Below, piece by piece: positions 49,006 to 57,738 of a stretch of 64,000 bases of DNA; the first letter of the stretch is position 1, and each line of letters starts with the position of its first letter. The translations under genes and the position numbers were made by a program. The notes beneath the pieces are model-generated. The model searched no databases. It had not been told where the DNA came from and saw only the letters and a list, made by a program, of their open reading frames with translations. The DNA is from Kibdelosporangium aridum (GTDB lineage Bacteria > Actinomycetota > Actinomycetes > Mycobacteriales > Pseudonocardiaceae). Location: the NCBI RefSeq assembly GCF_900176515.1, contig NZ_FWXV01000006.1, forward strand, positions 62,001-126,000, read 5' to 3'.

Positions 49006-50034
49006 CTATCGCTTGTTCTGAGAACGGCGCCGCTGCTGGTCGAACCACACGGCCGCGACCAGGACCGCGCCGACCGCGATCTGCTGCCAGTACGGCTGCA
49101 CGCCGATGATGTTGAAGCCCTTCTGCAGTACCGCGGGGATGAACACACCGATCACCGTGCCGAGGATGGTGCCGATCCCGCCGAAGAGGCTCGTACCGCC
49201 CATCACCACACCGGCGATGGCGTTCAGGTTGTCCGTGGTGTGCCCGGAGATCGTCGTCGACTGGAAGTACGCCAGCGACATGAAACCCGCGATCCCGGCA
49301 AGGAAACCGGTCAGCAGGTAGACGTTCGTCAGGTGCCGCGTCACGCCGATACCCGAGCGCCGTGCGGCTTCCGCGTTCGAACCGATGGCGAACGTGTACC
49401 GGCCGAACCGGGTGGTGTGCAACACCAGGCCGAAGATCACCGTGATCACCACGGCGACCACGACGAGGTTCGGGATGTTGCCTTCGAGCGTGCCGAACCC
49501 CAGGCTGTCGCGCAGTTCCAACGGAACCGTGCGCACGTTCGTGCCGTCGTTCAGCAATGAGGCCACACCCAGTGCCGCACCGAGGGTGCCCAACGTGACG
49601 ATCAGCGGCGGGATGTTGGCCCTGGCCACCAGCAAGCCGTTGATCAGGCCCCACACCGAGCCACCGGCGATCGCCACGACCAGGCCGACGATGATCACGC
49701 CCCAGCCCGCGTTGCTGGCGTCCTGGTTGGGGCTCATCCATTCCATCGTCTTCGCCGAGATCATGCCCGCGAAGATCAGCACCGAGCCGACCGAAAGGTC
49801 GATGCCGCCGGTGATGATCACGAACGTCATCCCGACCGCGATCACCAGCAGCACCGAGGTCTCGATGAACAGCTGCTGGAAGTTGAAGAACGTCAGGAAC
49901 GAGTCCGGTGCCATCGCGCTGAACACCACGATCAACGCGAGCAACACCAACGCGATCCAGAAGGTGTTGGCCGACAAAAGCCTTGCGCTCAGCGCCTGCC
50001 GCTCCACCGTGGGCTCAGTGTCTACAGTGGTCAC
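49006..50034 (-). CDS. Sugar ABC transporter permease, RbsC/FrcC type
   Basis: 342 residues, about 8-10 helices, with the family's GGIDLSVGS segment and the GGTSLFGGIGT(IL)GT motif near the C-terminus. GTG 50034 overlaps the ATPase gene stop. Pairs with the single-domain ATPase upstream. Confidence 0.92.
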   Translation of the reverse strand: MTTVDTEPTVERQALSARLLSANTFWIALVLLALIVVFSAMAPDSFLTFFNFQQLFIETSVLLVIAVGMTFVIITGGIDLSVGSVLIFAGMISAKTMEWMSPNQDASNAGWGVIIVGLVVAIAGGSVWGLINGLLVARANIPPLIVTLGTLGAALGVASLLNDGTNVRTVPLELRDSLGFGTLEGNIPNLVVVAVVITVIFGLVLHTTRFGRYTFAIGSNAEAARRSGIGVTRHLTNVYLLTGFLAGIAGFMSLAYFQSTTISGHTTDNLNAIAGVVMGGTSLFGGIGTILGTVIGVFIPAVLQKGFNIIGVQPYWQQIAVGAVLVAAVWFDQQRRRSQNKR

Positions 50035-50792
50035 GCCGCGTCCTCCTGTGTCAACGCACCGGTCATCGCGCCGACCAGATCTTCCAGCGACGCGTCCGCG
50101 GCGGTGAACCGGGCCACGCGGCGGCCGAGCCGCAGCACCTCGACCCGGTCGGACACCGACAGCACCTCGGGCATGTTGTGGCTGATCAGCACGACAGCCA
50201 TGCCCTCGTCACGGACACGCTTGATCACGTCTAGCACCTTTTCCCGTTGCACCACACCGAGTGCCGCGGTCGGCTCGTCCATGAACACGACCTTGCTGGC
50301 CCACACGACAGAACGCGCCACGGCGACGCTCTGCCGCTGCCCGCCGGACAACGCTCCGATGGGCACGTCGATGCTTTGCAGCGTTACGCCGAGGCGAGTG
50401 AACTCCTCGGCGGCCTGCTTGCGCATCGCCGCCTTGTCCAATACGCCGAGCTTGCCGAGCAGGCCCTTGCGGCGTACTTCCCGGCCGAGGAACAGGTTCG
50501 CGGCCGGGTCGAGATCCGGCGCGACGGCCAGGTCCTGGTACACCGTCTCGATGCCGAGACGTCGTGCGGTGACCGGCGAATCCAGTGTCACCGGCTCGCC
50601 TTCCAGCAGGATCGTTCCGGAATCCGGGATCTCCGCGCCGGAGAGGCATTTGACCAAAGTGGACTTCCCGGCGCCGTTGTCGCCGATCAGTGCGACGACT
50701 TCGCCTTGTCCGACTTCGAATGAAGCGCCGCGCAGGGCTTCGACCGATCCATAGTGCTTGACTATGTTCTGCGCCTGCAAAACAGGTGTCAC
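50031..50792 (-). CDS. Sugar ABC transporter ATPase, FrcA type
   Basis: 253 residues, one nucleotide-binding domain. Walker A GDNGAGKST, Q-loop VYQDLAVAPDLD, signature LSGGQRQSVAVARSV, Walker B KVVFMDEPTAALG. The single-domain form matches FrcA, not the two-domain RbsA. The GTG start overlaps the manA stop by 4 bp. Confidence 0.92.
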   Translation of the reverse strand: MTPVLQAQNIVKHYGSVEALRGASFEVGQGEVVALIGDNGAGKSTLVKCLSGAEIPDSGTILLEGEPVTLDSPVTARRLGIETVYQDLAVAPDLDPAANLFLGREVRRKGLLGKLGVLDKAAMRKQAAEEFTRLGVTLQSIDVPIGALSGGQRQSVAVARSVVWASKVVFMDEPTAALGVVQREKVLDVIKRVRDEGMAVVLISHNMPEVLSVSDRVEVLRLGRRVARFTAADASLEDLVGAMTGALTQEDAA

Positions 50793-51823
50793 AACGTTAC
50801 CTCCGGTGGCAGGCAGCGAATCGCCACGAGCTCACCGTCCACAGTAGCCGGTCCGGCGGCGTGCGGGAACACGTATGTATCGCCCTTGTTCACCGCAACG
50901 TCGCCATTCTCGGTTCGGATCGTGCCCGAACCCTCAAGCGCCACAAGGATCGAGAACGACGCGTCGAGCGATGCGCCACCGCGGATCCGTTGTGCCCGGA
51001 AGAAACTCGCCGCGTCCGGACCAAGGAGGTCGGTCACCGGCGATTCGCTTTCGGCGTGTCGCACGATCTGCTTGAGCCGGTCATTGTCCCAAGCGGACCG
51101 GTCGACGCAGTCGAGTACGACGTCGTATCCGAAGCCGAGGTGTCCACCGGCCTCCGAGTCGAGAAAGTCTTTCCACTCCAACGTGACCGACAGATCGGTC
51201 GGCTGCTGGAGCTCCACGATGAACACCCCGGCGCCGATCGCGTGCGGCAGTCCAGCCGGGACGAAGACCGTGTCACCGGGCTTCACTGTCACGGCGTTCA
51301 ATGCACCGAGCATGGCCGTGGTGTCCTGTTCGGCCACCCAGTCGGCCACCGTGGACTCGGAAAGGTCTTCCTGGAATCCGATGTGGACGTTACCGCCGTC
51401 CGCCGGTGTCCCGACGATGATCCACGCCTCGGTTTTGCCGAAGTGTGAGCCCATGTGCTTCTGTGCGAAGGCATCCGAGGGGTGGCAGTGCACCGGCAGC
51501 CGCTGTCCGGCGTCGAGCAGCTTCACCAGCACGGCGGGATCGCCGCCGAACCGTGCCGCGTGTGCCTTGCCGAGCCAGTTCTCCGGGTGCCCACGCACCG
51601 CGTCCCGCAGCCACTGGCCGTTGTCCAGTTTGGTCAGGCCGTCCGTGGCCATGCCGTACCGGGTGGTGGTGGACCCGACCCAGTCTTCCGGCCCGTGATC
51701 CGTCCGCGCTTTGCCCGCACCTCTGAGTGCCTCGATCGAGCCGCCGCCGGCGTAGAACTGAGCAGGCTGGTTGGCGGGCAGCCACACCGGGGATTTCCCG
51801 GTTGCGACATCTGGGCTGTTCAA
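50789..51823 (-). CDS. manA: Mannose-6-phosphate isomerase, class I
   Basis: 344 residues, cupin-type zinc enzyme that converts mannose-6-phosphate to fructose-6-phosphate. Zinc site residues lie in LPVHCHPSDAFAQKHMGS and later FVPAGLPHAIGAGVFIVELQQPTD. The TTG start at 51823 overlaps the lacI stop (TTGA) and has GGAGAGG 7 bp upstream. Channels imported mannose into glycolysis. Confidence 0.92.
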   Translation of the reverse strand: MNSPDVATGKSPVWLPANQPAQFYAGGGSIEALRGAGKARTDHGPEDWVGSTTTRYGMATDGLTKLDNGQWLRDAVRGHPENWLGKAHAARFGGDPAVLVKLLDAGQRLPVHCHPSDAFAQKHMGSHFGKTEAWIIVGTPADGGNVHIGFQEDLSESTVADWVAEQDTTAMLGALNAVTVKPGDTVFVPAGLPHAIGAGVFIVELQQPTDLSVTLEWKDFLDSEAGGHLGFGYDVVLDCVDRSAWDNDRLKQIVRHAESESPVTDLLGPDAASFFRAQRIRGGASLDASFSILVALEGSGTIRTENGDVAVNKGDTYVFPHAAGPATVDGELVAIRCLPPEVTL

Positions 51824-52851
51824 GGGCGTACCTCTCCCGATCCCCGAGGGATGATGTTGGCCGGCAGCACGATCCTGCGCGGCGGTGACGTGTCGCCTTC
51901 CATTCGGGCGAACAACAGCTCGGCGGCAGCACGGCCCATGGCGGCGATGTCGTGCGCGAGCACGGTCACCGGCGGGTCGAGCAGATCGGCCAGTTCGAAG
52001 TCGTCGAAGCCAGCCACAGCAGGCCGCGCGTCCAACGTGCTCAACGCACGCAACACCATGATGGTGATCCGGTTGTTCCCGGTGATCAGCGCGGTCGCCG
52101 GTGCGGTGCCGGACAGCAAGCGGCGGACGGAGCTCGCTACCCCGGCATCGGTGTGCGGCCCCATCACGACGAGCGACTCGTCGTAACGGATGCCTGCTTT
52201 CGCGCAACCTTCGCGAAAGCCTCTCAACCGCTCGCTGGCGGTGAAAATGTCGGGCGCGTCGCCGAGGAAGGCGATCCGCGAGTGCCCGTACTGGGCCAGA
52301 TGCGCGACCATCGCGGCGGTGCCGCCAAGGTTGTCGACCAATACGGTGTCGGCCACGACATCGCCCGCGGGCCGGTCGACGAACACGACCGGTGTGCCCG
52401 CGCGCATCTCAGGCACGAGGTAGCCGTGCTGCATCCCGGCGGGCACCACGATCAGCCCGTCGACGCGGCGGGAGCAGAACTCCAGCGCCAGCTCACGTTC
52501 CCTGGCCGGGTCCTCGGCGGAAGAACCCGTCAGCACCTGACGGCCGAACGTCCGGGCGACTTCCTCGACGGCCCTGGTCAGCACGGAGTAGAAGGGGTTG
52601 CCGACGTCCTCGAGGACCAGCCCGATGGTGCCGGTGGACATGCCCCGGCGCAGGTTGCGGGCGCCGAGGTTACGGCGGAACCCCAGCTGTTCGATCGCGG
52701 CCAGCACGCGCTCAGCGGTGTCCGGGTGGACACCGGGCTCGTCGTTGACCACCCTGGAGACGGTCTTGATGCTCACGCCGGCGAGCCGGGCGACATCACT
52801 CATGGTCGCCCGGCGGACCTTGCGTGTCCCTGGTTCCGACAACGTTGTCAT
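51820..52851 (-). CDS. LacI-family transcriptional regulator
   Basis: 343 residues. N-terminal helix-turn-helix MSDVARLAGVSIKTVSRVVN and hinge, then a periplasmic-binding-protein-like sensor (LVLEDVGNPFYS and VVFVDRPAGD). First gene of the manA-ABC operon. Codons 1-5 and flanking bases contain GACAACGTTGTC, a perfect palindrome of LacI-operator type, suggesting autoregulation. A near copy lies before GH92. The likely inducer is mannose or a derivative. Confidence 0.92.
   Translation of the reverse strand: MTTLSEPGTRKVRRATMSDVARLAGVSIKTVSRVVNDEPGVHPDTAERVLAAIEQLGFRRNLGARNLRRGMSTGTIGLVLEDVGNPFYSVLTRAVEEVARTFGRQVLTGSSAEDPARERELALEFCSRRVDGLIVVPAGMQHGYLVPEMRAGTPVVFVDRPAGDVVADTVLVDNLGGTAAMVAHLAQYGHSRIAFLGDAPDIFTASERLRGFREGCAKAGIRYDESLVVMGPHTDAGVASSVRRLLSGTAPATALITGNNRITIMVLRALSTLDARPAVAGFDDFELADLLDPPVTVLAHDIAAMGRAAAELLFARMEGDTSPPRRIVLPANIIPRGSGEVRP
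52838..52849. promoter_or_regulatory. LacI-type operator at the lacI start
   Basis: GACAACGTTGTC, perfect 12-bp palindrome spanning the start codon region of the LacI gene. It fits the central CG of LacI-family operators. Confidence 0.65.
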
Positions 52852-52893
52852 GGTGGCGCCGAGTATCACGCCGAGACCGAAAGCTGTCAACGG

Positions 52894-53015
52894 CCGAAGC
52901 GAAGCGAACGGCACCCGGGCACGCGCGTGTCCACCAGCGAGGGCATCGCGCGTGCACACCTGTACCTAAAACGCCGGAGCGAAGCGAACGGCCGCAGGGC
53001 CACGCGCGTGTCCAC
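52894..53015. repeat. Duplicated 40-bp module
   Basis: CCGAAGCGAAGCGAACGG at 52894 and CCGGAGCGAAGCGAACGG at 52974 are each followed by about 10 variable bases and ACGCGCGTGTCCACC. The last part is the inverted form of the 22-bp unit. Confidence 0.75.
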
Positions 53016-53101
53016 CGGCTCCGGCATGGTGTGTTGAACGCGCGAGCGGCGCACGGCGGCACCCAGCGGGGCTGGGTGCGAGTCGAGCAGTTTGACTCAC
53101 C

Positions 53102-53270
53102 GTGCCGGAATGGTGGACACGCGCCGGCTCGCGGCCGAAGGAAGCTGCCGACCAAATGCGGTCCTGCAAAGTGCATCTCACCGTGCGGCAAAGTGCATCT
53201 CACTGTGCTGGACCGGTGGACACGGTGTGCTGGAGTGGTGGACACGGTGTGCTGGAGTGGTGGACACGTG
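53102..53270 (+). repeat. 22-bp tandem repeat array
   Basis: A single unit at 53102-53123 (core GTGCCGGAATGGTGGACAC). Then five head-to-tail 22-bp units from 53161 to 53270: two of type B (core GCAAAGTGCATCTCAC) and three of type A (core GTGCTGGAGTGGTGGACAC). No spacers and no gap between units. Confidence 0.9.
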
Positions 53271-53375
53271 GGTGGGGGCTAGTGCATATGGGCTAACCGC
53301 GTGGATCGACATCTGGTGAAGGGTTGACGGCGGCTGCGACTCTGCGCAGTGTGGCCGACACGAACGGTTGATAGC

Positions 53376-53387
53376 GACAAGGTTGTC
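53376..53387. promoter_or_regulatory. LacI-type operator before GH92
   Basis: GACAAGGTTGTC, 11 of 12 bases as at the lacI start, 26 bp upstream of the GH92 start. Suggests the same regulator controls the secreted mannosidase. Confidence 0.65.
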
Positions 53388-53413
53388 AGTCAATCCGGGA
53401 GGCGATCGGGCAC

Positions 53414-56400
53414 ATGTCACGCAGAAGATGGTTGGCAGCGACGGTGATCCTGGGGGTCGCGTGGGGCGTCGTCACCGCTCCGGCAGCGATGAGCCAGCCG
53501 CGGGCAGCCATCGAGGACTTAGCTCAGTTCGTGAATCCGTACATCGGGACCAAACCTGGGGGACCTGACCATGGCACCGGCGGCGGTGCGGGCAACACAT
53601 TCCCCGGTGCGGTCGTGCCTTTCGGCATGGTCCAGTGGAGTCCGGACACCGTCACACATCAGCACGGCGGCTACTTCTACGACGACAATCGCATCAAAGG
53701 GTTCAGCCTGACGCACCTGTCCGGCGCCGGATGCAGTACATACCAGGACATTCCGATCATGCCGTTCGTCGGCCAAGTGACCACCTCCCCGGCCACGGAC
53801 CCCAACCGGTACATCGCGAAGTTCAACCGTGCCAACGAGACCGCGACGCCAGGCCACTACGGCGTGGCTCTGGACTCCGGTGCGAAGATCGATCTCACGG
53901 CCACGCAACGCACTGGTGCCGGGCGGCTGCAGTTCCCGGTCGGGCCGGTGGCGACCTTGTTGGTCAACACGTCCGGTTCGATCGCGGGCACGGATGACGC
54001 CGAGACCGTCATCGGCACGGACACGATCAGCGGTTGGGCGACGAGCGGCAAGTTCTGCGGCACGGACCACCGCTATCGCGTCTACTTCCATGCTCAGTTC
54101 GACCGGCCGTTCGAGTCCGTCGGCACGTGGAAGAACGGCAAGGTGACACACGGGCAGCGCGTCGAGCGCGGCGGCGCGCCGCCCAGGGTGGAGCAAAATG
54201 CCCAGAAGACCGCCGAACAACCAAAGCCGAAGCCCGTCACGCTCGACACCACAGTGTCCGGGCCTGGCTCCGGTGGCTTTGTCACGTTCGACTCCTTCGA
54301 ATCGAACGCCGTGAATGTCCGAGTTGGACTGTCGTTTGTGTCCGTCGACGGCGCCAAGGGCAACCTCGCTGCCGAGACCGGCGCTTTCGACCAGGTCAAG
54401 GATGCCGCGCGGGCCGCGTGGAACGCCAAGCTGAACCAGATCCAGGTCAAGGGCGGCTCACCCGACGAGCGGACCACGTTCTACACCGCGCTTTACCATT
54501 CGTTGATCCAGCCGAACGTCTTCTCCGACGCGGACGGCAGGTACGCCGGATTCGACGGCCGGATCCACACCACCGGCAGACCCGTCTACACGAACTTCTC
54601 CGGCTGGGACGTCTACCGGTCGCAGTCGCAGCTGCTGGCCTTGCTGGCGCCCAGGGAAGCATCGGACATCGCCCGCTCGATGATGCTCTACGCCGAGCAA
54701 GGCGGCGCCTGGGACCGCTGGACGGTCGCCAACGGGTACACCGGCGTGATGAACGGCGACCCGTATCACATCATCGTGTCGACCGCGTATGCCTTTGGCG
54801 CCAAGGACTTCGACGCGTCCAAGGCGCTACTGCTCATGCTGCGCGGGGCGACGCAGCCGACGCAGGGCTACGTCGAACGCCCCGGGCTTGAGGACTACCA
54901 GAAGCTGGGCTACGTCCCGATGGGCGCGCCCAACGTGTGGGGCCCGGCAGCGACCACTTTGGAATACACCAGCGCGGATTTCGCCATCGCCGAACTGGCG
55001 CGCAGGCTCGGTGACGGCGCGACCTGGAGCACGTTCATGAAACGCGCCCAGAACTGGCAGAACCTCTACAACCCGGACAACGGATATCTGAACCCTCGCA
55101 ACAAGGACGGCTCGTTCATGCAGCCGTTCAACCCGGCCAGCGGCGACGGCTGGGTCGAAGGCAACGGCGCGCAGTACGCCTGGATGGTCCCGTACAACCC
55201 ACGCGGCCTGTTCAACGCGATGGGCGGGAACGCGACCGTCGTCAACCGGCTGGACACGTTCTTCAAGGAGCTCAACGCCGGGCCGAGCCGGCCGTTCGCC
55301 TTCATGGGCAACGAGCCGAACTCGCACGTGACCTGGCTCTACAACTACGCCGGAGCGCCGGCGAAGACGCAGCAGATCACCCGCAAGGTGCTCACGGATC
55401 TCTACAGCCCAAGGGAGAACGGCCTGGTCGGCAACGACGACCTCGGTCAGCTGTCGTCCTGGTACGTCTGGGCCGCGATGGGGATGTACCCGATGATCCC
55501 CGGCCGGGCCGAGCTCGTCCTCAACGGACCGTTGTTCGAGGAGATCGTGGTGACCCGGCCGACCGGCGCCAAGCTCACCATCCGTGGCAAGGGAGCGGGG
55601 ACGAAGTCACCTTACGTCTCAGAGGTTCTGTTCAACGGTCAACCCTCCACAAGGACATGGCTGCCCGAGTCCTTTGTGGAACGCGGCGGCACGGTCGACT
55701 TCACCATGTCCGGGACTCCGTCGGCATGGGGCACAGGCGCCGGCGATGCGCCGCCGTCGTTCCGGGATGGCGAGGTTGGACAGCGAGGATATGTCTCGCC
55801 GTCAAGGATCGTGCTTCCGGCCGGCACGAGCGGTTTCGTGGAGATCGGTGCTCAGGACTTCTCCGGCGACGGCGCACGGCTCACGTGGACCGCGCCGGGG
55901 CCTCCTGGCATCTCGGTGATTCCCGGTGGCAGCGAGTTGATCGTGCCGCCCGGGGCCAAGGCGGGCAGATCGGTCGCCGTGCGGGTCGAGCCCGGCACCC
56001 CGGACGCCACCTACCAAGTGGTTGTTCATTTCACTGGGCCGCAGGGTCCGCTGCCGAGTGCGACTCTGCAGATCCTGGTCGCCCAGCCGGGCAGCCTGCG
56101 CACTGTCTACAACAATGTCGGGATATCGCCGGACAACGCCATGTCCGTGGCGAACTTCGACAACGTCGGCTTCAGCTACTCGGCGAACGCGTTGGCCAAC
56201 GCCGGGCTCAAACCGGGCGGAACGGTTACAGTGGACGGTCTGACGCACACCTGGCCGGTCACCGCGGTCGGTGAGCCGGACAACGTGATCGCGGGCGGGC
56301 AGACGGTGAACGTCCAGGCTCCAGCCGGGGCGACCAAACTGGCGTTCCTCGGCAGTGCGGCCAATGGGACTGCTTCAGGCACTCTCACGATCACCTACAC

Positions 56401-56662
56401 CGACGGGTCAACGCAGCAGGCCCAGATCGGGTTCTCGGACTGGACCCTGGGCGGCGGTGGCCAACAGCCGTCGTTCGGCAACCGGATCGCGGTCACGTCG
56501 ACGTACCGCAACTCGGTGAACGGGTCGTCGCAGGGCCTGAACACCTACGTGTTCGCCACCGCACCCGTCGCGCTGGATCCGTCCAAACAGGTCAAGAGCG
56601 TGACGCTGCCTTCCGCGGTGTCCGGCGGGACGCTGCACGTGTTCACGGTTTCGGCCGGATAG
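53414..56662 (+). CDS. Secreted GH92 family alpha-mannosidase
   Basis: 1082 residues with a signal peptide (about 1-28). GH92 hallmarks: FVNPYIGT, GNTFPGAVVPFGMVQWSPDT, LTHLSGAGC, the general acid region MGNEPNSHVTWLY (Glu about 633) and the base region GNDDLGQLSSWYVWAAMGMYP (Asp about 675). The C-terminal 330 residues hold beta-sandwich modules, probably sugar-binding or cell-surface. GH92 members cut alpha-mannosidic bonds in yeast mannan and N-glycans, usually with Ca2+. Divergent from the lacI-manA-ABC operon. Confidence 0.93.
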   Translation: MSRRRWLAATVILGVAWGVVTAPAAMSQPRAAIEDLAQFVNPYIGTKPGGPDHGTGGGAGNTFPGAVVPFGMVQWSPDTVTHQHGGYFYDDNRIKGFSLTHLSGAGCSTYQDIPIMPFVGQVTTSPATDPNRYIAKFNRANETATPGHYGVALDSGAKIDLTATQRTGAGRLQFPVGPVATLLVNTSGSIAGTDDAETVIGTDTISGWATSGKFCGTDHRYRVYFHAQFDRPFESVGTWKNGKVTHGQRVERGGAPPRVEQNAQKTAEQPKPKPVTLDTTVSGPGSGGFVTFDSFESNAVNVRVGLSFVSVDGAKGNLAAETGAFDQVKDAARAAWNAKLNQIQVKGGSPDERTTFYTALYHSLIQPNVFSDADGRYAGFDGRIHTTGRPVYTNFSGWDVYRSQSQLLALLAPREASDIARSMMLYAEQGGAWDRWTVANGYTGVMNGDPYHIIVSTAYAFGAKDFDASKALLLMLRGATQPTQGYVERPGLEDYQKLGYVPMGAPNVWGPAATTLEYTSADFAIAELARRLGDGATWSTFMKRAQNWQNLYNPDNGYLNPRNKDGSFMQPFNPASGDGWVEGNGAQYAWMVPYNPRGLFNAMGGNATVVNRLDTFFKELNAGPSRPFAFMGNEPNSHVTWLYNYAGAPAKTQQITRKVLTDLYSPRENGLVGNDDLGQLSSWYVWAAMGMYPMIPGRAELVLNGPLFEEIVVTRPTGAKLTIRGKGAGTKSPYVSEVLFNGQPSTRTWLPESFVERGGTVDFTMSGTPSAWGTGAGDAPPSFRDGEVGQRGYVSPSRIVLPAGTSGFVEIGAQDFSGDGARLTWTAPGPPGISVIPGGSELIVPPGAKAGRSVAVRVEPGTPDATYQVVVHFTGPQGPLPSATLQILVAQPGSLRTVYNNVGISPDNAMSVANFDNVGFSYSANALANAGLKPGGTVTVDGLTHTWPVTAVGEPDNVIAGGQTVNVQAPAGATKLAFLGSAANGTASGTLTITYTDGSTQQAQIGFSDWTLGGGGQQPSFGNRIAVTSTYRNSVNGSSQGLNTYVFATAPVALDPSKQVKSVTLPSAVSGGTLHVFTVSAG

Positions 56663-56703
56663 TCCGAATGGTGTAACCAAAAGACTGATATTTGTATCGA
56701 GTC

Positions 56704-56737
56704 TCCCGCCTCGCGAGATATCTGGCGCGAGGCGGGA
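56704..56737 (+). terminator. Stem-loop after GH92
   Basis: Perfect 12-bp arms TCCCGCCTCGCG and CGCGAGGCGGGA with a 10-base loop, 41 bp after the stop, followed by TACCTTT. Probable terminator; it also lies 13 bp before the ABC ATPase start. Confidence 0.7.
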
Positions 56738-56750
56738 TACCTTTGCCGGC

Positions 56751-57665
56751 ATGACCGGTAATGGGGGAGATGCGATCGTCGTCTCCGGAATCCGCAAGAG
56801 TTACGGTGAACTCACGGCCGTTGACGGAGTGTCGTTCACAGTGGCCGAAGGGGAGTTCTTCGGCATTCTGGGGCCGAATGGCGCAGGCAAGACGACCACG
56901 CTGGAAATCGTCGAAGGCTTGCGCGAGCCCGATTCGGGCAGCGTGACGCTACTCGGCGAGAACCCGTGGCCACGCAAAGTGCAATTGCTGCCAAGGATCG
57001 GTGTGCAGCTGCAGGCGTCGGCGTTCTTCGAGAAACTGACCGCACGCGAGCAGATCGAGACGTTCGCATCGCTGTATGGCTCTGGCACCAAGAACATCGA
57101 CGAGATGCTCGAGGTGGTCGGCCTCACCGAGAAGGCGAACACCCGCGAGGACAAGCTTTCCGGCGGTCAGCGGCAGCGGCTGTCGATCGCGTGCGCACTG
57201 GTGCACGACCCGGACATCGTCTTCCTCGACGAGCCGACCGCCGCGCTGGATCCACAGGCGCGGCGCAACCTCTGGGACGTGCTGCGCGAGATTCGCTCGC
57301 GTGGCAAGACGATCGTGTACACCACGCACTACCTCGACGAGGCCGAGGTGCTCTGCGACCGGGTGGCGATCATGGACCACGGCAAGATCCTCGCGATGGA
57401 CACGCCTGCCGCGCTGGTCCGTGGCCTGGACGCGCCCACCCATATCCGGCTCGAACACGGTGTGCTGCAAGTGGATGAGGTCCGTGGCTTCATCGGGGTC
57501 GATGAGGTGAGCGACGACGGCGACATGTTGACGATCGCCACGCGCAAGCCCGCGCCGGTGCTCAGCGCGTTGGCCGAGCGCGGAACCCTTGACGGGCTTC
57601 AGGTCCGCACGGCCACGCTCGAGGACGTTTTCCTTGACCTCACCGGACGGGAGTACCGGGCATGA
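56751..57665 (+). CDS. ABC-2 exporter ATPase, DrrA-like
   Basis: 304 residues. Walker A GPNGAGKTT, signature LSGGQRQRLSIACAL, Walker B IVFLDEPTAALD, switch TTHYLDEAE, plus the C-terminal extension typical of DrrA-type exporters. Pairs with the permease at 57739. Exports drugs, lipids or a product not identifiable here. An ATG at 56751 begins 13 bp after a hairpin. Confidence 0.93.
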   Translation: MTGNGGDAIVVSGIRKSYGELTAVDGVSFTVAEGEFFGILGPNGAGKTTTLEIVEGLREPDSGSVTLLGENPWPRKVQLLPRIGVQLQASAFFEKLTAREQIETFASLYGSGTKNIDEMLEVVGLTEKANTREDKLSGGQRQRLSIACALVHDPDIVFLDEPTAALDPQARRNLWDVLREIRSRGKTIVYTTHYLDEAEVLCDRVAIMDHGKILAMDTPAALVRGLDAPTHIRLEHGVLQVDEVRGFIGVDEVSDDGDMLTIATRKPAPVLSALAERGTLDGLQVRTATLEDVFLDLTGREYRA

Positions 57666-57738
57666 GCGAGCTTGCGAACGAATCACCCAGCACAGCGTCG
57701 CGCTCATGCGACGTAGCTGCCCAAAGCGAGGAGAAGGC

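Larger units (their letters stand above)
52852..53413. other. Gene-free 562-bp stretch between lacI and GH92
   Basis: No gene. It holds repeated modules (52894-53270) and, at the right end, the operator-like site and leader of the GH92 gene. Confidence 0.75.

Noticed and set aside
53161..53270. CRISPR-like regular repeats
   Set aside because: Units abut without spacers, the repeat is only 22 bp and no cas genes are present.
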